From the NCBI GenBank assembly GCA_021740385.1, contig JAIOZY010000111.1, positions 1-35,889 on the forward strand: a stretch of DNA of 35,889 bases. Reading direction: 5' to 3'. This DNA comes from Prolixibacteraceae bacterium (GTDB lineage Bacteria; Bacteroidota; Bacteroidia; Bacteroidales; Prolixibacteraceae). Under the pieces are notes generated by a model that was not told where the DNA came from, ran no database searches, and saw nothing but the letters and a program-made list of their open reading frames with translations. The position numbers and the translations under genes were made by a program. Numbering within the stretch: the first letter of the stretch is position 1; the number at the start of each line of letters is the position of its first letter. This document shows, one piece after another, positions 32,597 through 35,889 of the stretch.

Positions 32597-35386
32597 TTAT
32601 TCAACAATAATCAGTTTCGTCTGCTTCCCTTCTACCTTGTAATCCATCTCTTTATACCCAATTTTCCCTTCATCAGAAATGGCCTCCACCACAACCGTCA
32701 TAGCTCCCACATTGTCGGCATTGTAAAAGCCGGTTGTTGCAGTGCCCGTACTGTCGGTGGCCAGTATTGCTTGCCAGTACAACAGCGCACGCAGGTCGGG
32801 CTTGTTGCTTTCTTCTGGTGTTAGGCTATCAAAATTTGGAGAATAAAACTCTTTTGGCGTGGCAAAAACGGGTATCCTAAACTTGTTTATCCCTTTGGGT
32901 TTATAATATGCATTCAAGACCCCTTTCCCCGCATAGGTGTTTATGTTGATTATGCTGCCACAGAAAATTAGCTTTTCTATAAAAATGTCTGTTGATTCAA
33001 AATAGATTATTTTGAAATTATCGGCACACTTAATAATGTCAATCGAGCTAACTTCACTGACAGGTAATGTGGCAATCAAATCTTGATTGAGCCTGTCATA
33101 TTCACCATCAACCAATACCAGCGTATAATCGGACCCCAATACACTTACTTCAAAATCTAGGGAGTATTTTTTTTGCCAGACATCAATTGTGAAGTTTGAA
33201 CTGTATGAAAGCATGCTGTACAAACCGTACGACCAGTCCACTTCATTGTCATGAATTTTTTTCCCGTCAATAACCATATCAGGTTCTCCTGCCCTTTCTA
33301 TTATGTACTTGCTTTTTGGCGAACGTTTGTACCCGTCAACATCAACCTGCCCGATCATTATGGAGCCCGATGTGGCACGGAAAGCATCATCCACTTTTTT
33401 TCTTTCTTCATCTTTTTTAACCAGCTCCACTACCACGCTGTCAAGCTCTGCTATGGGTGATATTTGAGTGAAGTTTACCGGCGGGCGTGTTATTTGATCA
33501 AGTGAAAGTACGTAATCCGTATTTTTGCCCGATTCTTTGGCGCTTTGTATCACCACTGTCATTTCATCGCCATATTCATCGTCCAGGTCGAAACGGAACC
33601 TGCCCGTGCTGTCGGTCATTGTTGTTGCAGCCTGAAAACCGTCACCGAACGACATAATGGACAGTTTGGCAACCTGCTCTTTATCGAAAAGACCGCTTGT
33701 TACACGGCCTGTGACGGACAGGCCTTTTTCGGGCTTAAATGGTAGTTCGTTGTAGGGTTTTGAATAAAGGTATTTTCGCCAGCCTTGCGTGAGCATCAAC
33801 GCATCGAGGTCTTCCAACGTTCCATCTCCATTAAAATAGAAACACGGGGTTTCGATTTCCCCTTTTAATTCCGAATCCAATAAAAAGTACGATAGGATGT
33901 TCTGTCCCTCGCTTTGTAGCCCGCCTAATTGCTCTTTGTTGATAACCAGTACCGAAAGATTGGCATTGAGCGGTACTCCATCATAATCAGTAGTTTTTAT
34001 GTTCAGGTTTGTCTTTTCACGTTTGGCATATGAATCCTTGTCGGTGGTCAGTTGCACTTGTAGCCTTTCTTCGGGCCGTTGGTTAAAGAAAAGCCTTTCG
34101 GCAACGGGCTGCATGGTGTTGTCGAGCATGGTACAGAAAATAATTCCGTCGGGTAACATGCTGGCCGGTATGGTGCCACCCCAAACCCCATCTGTCAAGC
34201 TGGCTTTTTGGTTAAAATAAACAATTCCCCTACATGAAACAACAAGGTTGATGCTGATGCTGTCCAGATAGTTCGATGCTGCAATGAGCAAAAACCTGTC
34301 GCCCCTCTTTTCTATCGACAAGGTATTGCCCACCGGGTTTACTTTGGGAAGTGGCACCAGCAATAACTGGTTCGAATCCAGTTTTGAGGCCATGCGGGCA
34401 TAATAGGTCCTTGCTTTATCGGCAACGGGCAGCACAAAACTGCCCATCCCGAGGGCGTTGCTTTCAAAAGCGGTAATGATGGAATCGTTTTCATCGACTA
34501 TATCGCCCTGAACAAATATGCCTTTACCATTAACATCTAATGCCTTATAGCCAACCTTCGAGGGCAGGCCGTGCACTAGTTCCCCGCTTTCGGGGAAGAA
34601 TTGCAGGTTGGCGTAATCCTTGTCGAGCAGTATCGTTTTGATGGAATTGGCCATATTATCGGTTCGCATTTTTAGGGTCACAAAGCGGCAACTATCATCC
34701 AGGTCATAGTCCAGCCAATATTTGTCGTTTTTCCCTTTGCCTATGAGCAGCGAATCGCTTATGCCATTGGCCGAAAAGTAAACCGTCAGCCTGCCCCTGT
34801 GGAGGCTGTCGATGGCCAATGGGTCGAAACAGGCTTTCAGTTGCTGTTTCCCGTCTTGCTTTTTAAACAGTGTAACCTCGCTTATTGGTGCAATTTCATT
34901 TTGTTTTGAATTGGCAAAAACGTTCAGGTAGCGGGTAAAAATAAAATCGCCGCCAAAGTTCAGGTTCCATTGGGTGTAGGCCCTTATCTGGTACGTACCT
35001 TCGGGCTCACCTGTACCTATGCCGAAGTAACCACTGCCAATGCCTTCGCTTAGTTTGATGAGCTTCTTTTGGGCGATTCGCTCTGTTGGAGCAATAAGTT
35101 CAACATAGAGCACCCCGCTCAGCGTGGTCGGTTTGTGGTTAAAAGCACTGGCAACAATGCATTTGAACCAAATGGTATCATTTGTAAAATATACTTGCCT
35201 GTCGGTTTGAAGGTAGATTTTTTCAGCAAGGGAGGCATTTGAGGTTGCATCCGAAGGCAACTGTGCATAGTTAGCTTTAGGGCAAAAGACCAGCTGTAGC
35301 AAGAATATCCGCATAACAATGTGCCACATAATTCTGCCAAAGTAATATTGGAATACTTGGCACGATGGATTGTTTCCTATTTGCAT
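32597..35386 (-). CDS. Large MG2-domain surface protein (macroglobulin/TonB-plug type)
   Basis: A protein of up to 929 residues; the signal peptide MRIFLLQLVFCPKANYAQ suggests a start at 35314 (or 35329), so the first 24 residues may not be translated. KIYLQTDRQVYFTNDTIWFK is the hallmark of the Bacteroidota MG2 family. Repeated beta-sandwich modules follow, and the C-terminal region has SVTGRVTSGLFDKEQVAKLS (a carboxypeptidase-like regulatory fold) and a TonB-plug-like part. Family members occur with TonB-dependent transporters or alone; none is adjacent. It is exported to the envelope, ligand unknown. It is flanked by fragments, so the context is not informative. Confidence 0.8.
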   Translation of the reverse strand: MQIGNNPSCQVFQYYFGRIMWHIVMRIFLLQLVFCPKANYAQLPSDATSNASLAEKIYLQTDRQVYFTNDTIWFKCIVASAFNHKPTTLSGVLYVELIAPTERIAQKKLIKLSEGIGSGYFGIGTGEPEGTYQIRAYTQWNLNFGGDFIFTRYLNVFANSKQNEIAPISEVTLFKKQDGKQQLKACFDPLAIDSLHRGRLTVYFSANGISDSLLIGKGKNDKYWLDYDLDDSCRFVTLKMRTDNMANSIKTILLDKDYANLQFFPESGELVHGLPSKVGYKALDVNGKGIFVQGDIVDENDSIITAFESNALGMGSFVLPVADKARTYYARMASKLDSNQLLLVPLPKVNPVGNTLSIEKRGDRFLLIAASNYLDSISINLVVSCRGIVYFNQKASLTDGVWGGTIPASMLPDGIIFCTMLDNTMQPVAERLFFNQRPEERLQVQLTTDKDSYAKREKTNLNIKTTDYDGVPLNANLSVLVINKEQLGGLQSEGQNILSYFLLDSELKGEIETPCFYFNGDGTLEDLDALMLTQGWRKYLYSKPYNELPFKPEKGLSVTGRVTSGLFDKEQVAKLSIMSFGDGFQAATTMTDSTGRFRFDLDDEYGDEMTVVIQSAKESGKNTDYVLSLDQITRPPVNFTQISPIAELDSVVVELVKKDEERKKVDDAFRATSGSIMIGQVDVDGYKRSPKSKYIIERAGEPDMVIDGKKIHDNEVDWSYGLYSMLSYSSNFTIDVWQKKYSLDFEVSVLGSDYTLVLVDGEYDRLNQDLIATLPVSEVSSIDIIKCADNFKIIYFESTDIFIEKLIFCGSIININTYAGKGVLNAYYKPKGINKFRIPVFATPKEFYSPNFDSLTPEESNKPDLRALLYWQAILATDSTGTATTGFYNADNVGAMTVVVEAISDEGKIGYKEMDYKVEGKQTKLIIVE

Positions 35387-35478
35387 AATACTAGATTTGA
35401 TATTTCCATGATAAATATTGTAATACTTATTAATCCAATTGACATGTCACATTCTACAATGTTAAAATAGCACAAAAG

Positions 35479-35781
35479 TCATTCAATAGCCATTAATTTG
35501 GCAACATTTTGTATATAATACCTGATCATACCGGCATCGTTGTTGTCAGGAATATATAAATATTTCAAACCCAATTCAGGCGTAACGATTGAAAAATAAG
35601 GGACATTTGCACGTTCTGCTGGGTTGTTAATGCAACCAAGATCAATACGGAATACAGAAACTGTACCTTTCAGTGTTTCATTTAATCCTAACAGGTACTT
35701 CGGGTTTTCGGAAGTAACCAGAATAATTGTATTTTGCTTAATGTTTACGGGGTAAGCATTCGCTAAACTCCGTCTTGTTTT
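35479..35781 (-). pseudogene. C-terminal fragment of an unrecognised protein
   Basis: A frame of about 100 codons with no start codon until near its end. It reads NAYPVNIKQNTIILVTSENP, then YLLGLNETLKGTVSVFRID and PYFSIVTPELGLKYLYIPDN, ending in LMAIE. An in-frame TAA at 35782 bounds it on the right. Regular hydrophobic spacing suggests a former alpha/beta domain. The upstream part is missing within the window, possibly because of the AT-rich junction at 35785-35889, where no feature was seen. Confidence 0.4.
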
Positions 35782-35889
35782 TTAAAATTTCGTGTTTGTT
35801 TTAAGAGTTTCTCTAAAAACATTCAGAGAACTTTAAAAGTGGGTTTAGAGTTTGTGGGTTTCCCCGGATTTTTTTGTAGAAAAATTATG

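Overview
The window looks like a chromosomal segment of a Bacteroidota bacterium, probably from the Marinilabiliales/Prolixibacteraceae side of the phylum. This is judged from gene content, not from a database search: 6-bladed beta-propeller lipoproteins, NVEALA-like peptides, a DUF1573 lipoprotein, a large Bacteroidota-type signal peptidase I, an S23 four-helix-bundle protein, an MG2-domain protein, Gly-Gly leader peptides, and promoter-like TAnnTTTG boxes. No rRNA, tRNA or CRISPR array was seen. Almost every gene from 0.1 to 26 kb lies on the minus strand, so transcription runs from high to low coordinates.

Region 26.0-12.4 kb holds an export operon. In transcription order it encodes a periplasmic adaptor lipoprotein, an S23 protein, an RND pump (1144 aa), a TolC-like outer-membrane factor, a DUF1573 lipoprotein, a signal peptidase I with intact Ser/Lys residues, a second RND pump (1060 aa) and a small HTH protein. 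Most gaps in this operon are filled with arrays of short GTTTGA-type repeats. The same repeats have also entered the first RND gene in frame at two places.

Region 12.4-6.2 kb holds two paralogous cassettes downstream of the export genes. Each has a TGCA-N7-TGCA palindrome, a short secreted peptide with six cysteines, a 6-bladed propeller lipoprotein and a membrane-anchored CxxC protein. The first cassette directly follows the intact HTH gene. The second follows only a frameshifted HTH tail. A DUF4143 ATPase remnant and more repeats separate the two.

Region 6.1-0.1 kb holds a broken proline dehydrogenase tail, then a MacB/FtsX-type permease whose promoter-like elements are split by a 15-base poly-C tract. 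After these come a membrane-fusion protein, a second HTH paralogue and a third palindrome. Next are two tandem units, each a decayed DUF2059 gene, a Gly-Gly-leader peptide and a small membrane protein that may give immunity. More decayed small genes follow, and an IS21-like end closes the left edge.

The working hypothesis is one regulatory scheme for secreted peptides. Each small HTH gene sits at the end of an exporter operon, and just downstream a shared palindrome precedes peptide genes. Two peptide classes would use two export routes: Cys-rich peptides with signal peptidase and RND/TolC, and Gly-Gly peptides with the membrane-fusion protein and permease.

Region 26.3-35.9 kb is unrelated. 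It holds a UDP-glucuronate decarboxylase on the plus strand, a GT2 and a GT39-like glycosyltransferase, a lipoprotein alpha/beta hydrolase with a Cys nucleophile, an MG2-type surface protein and several small fragments.
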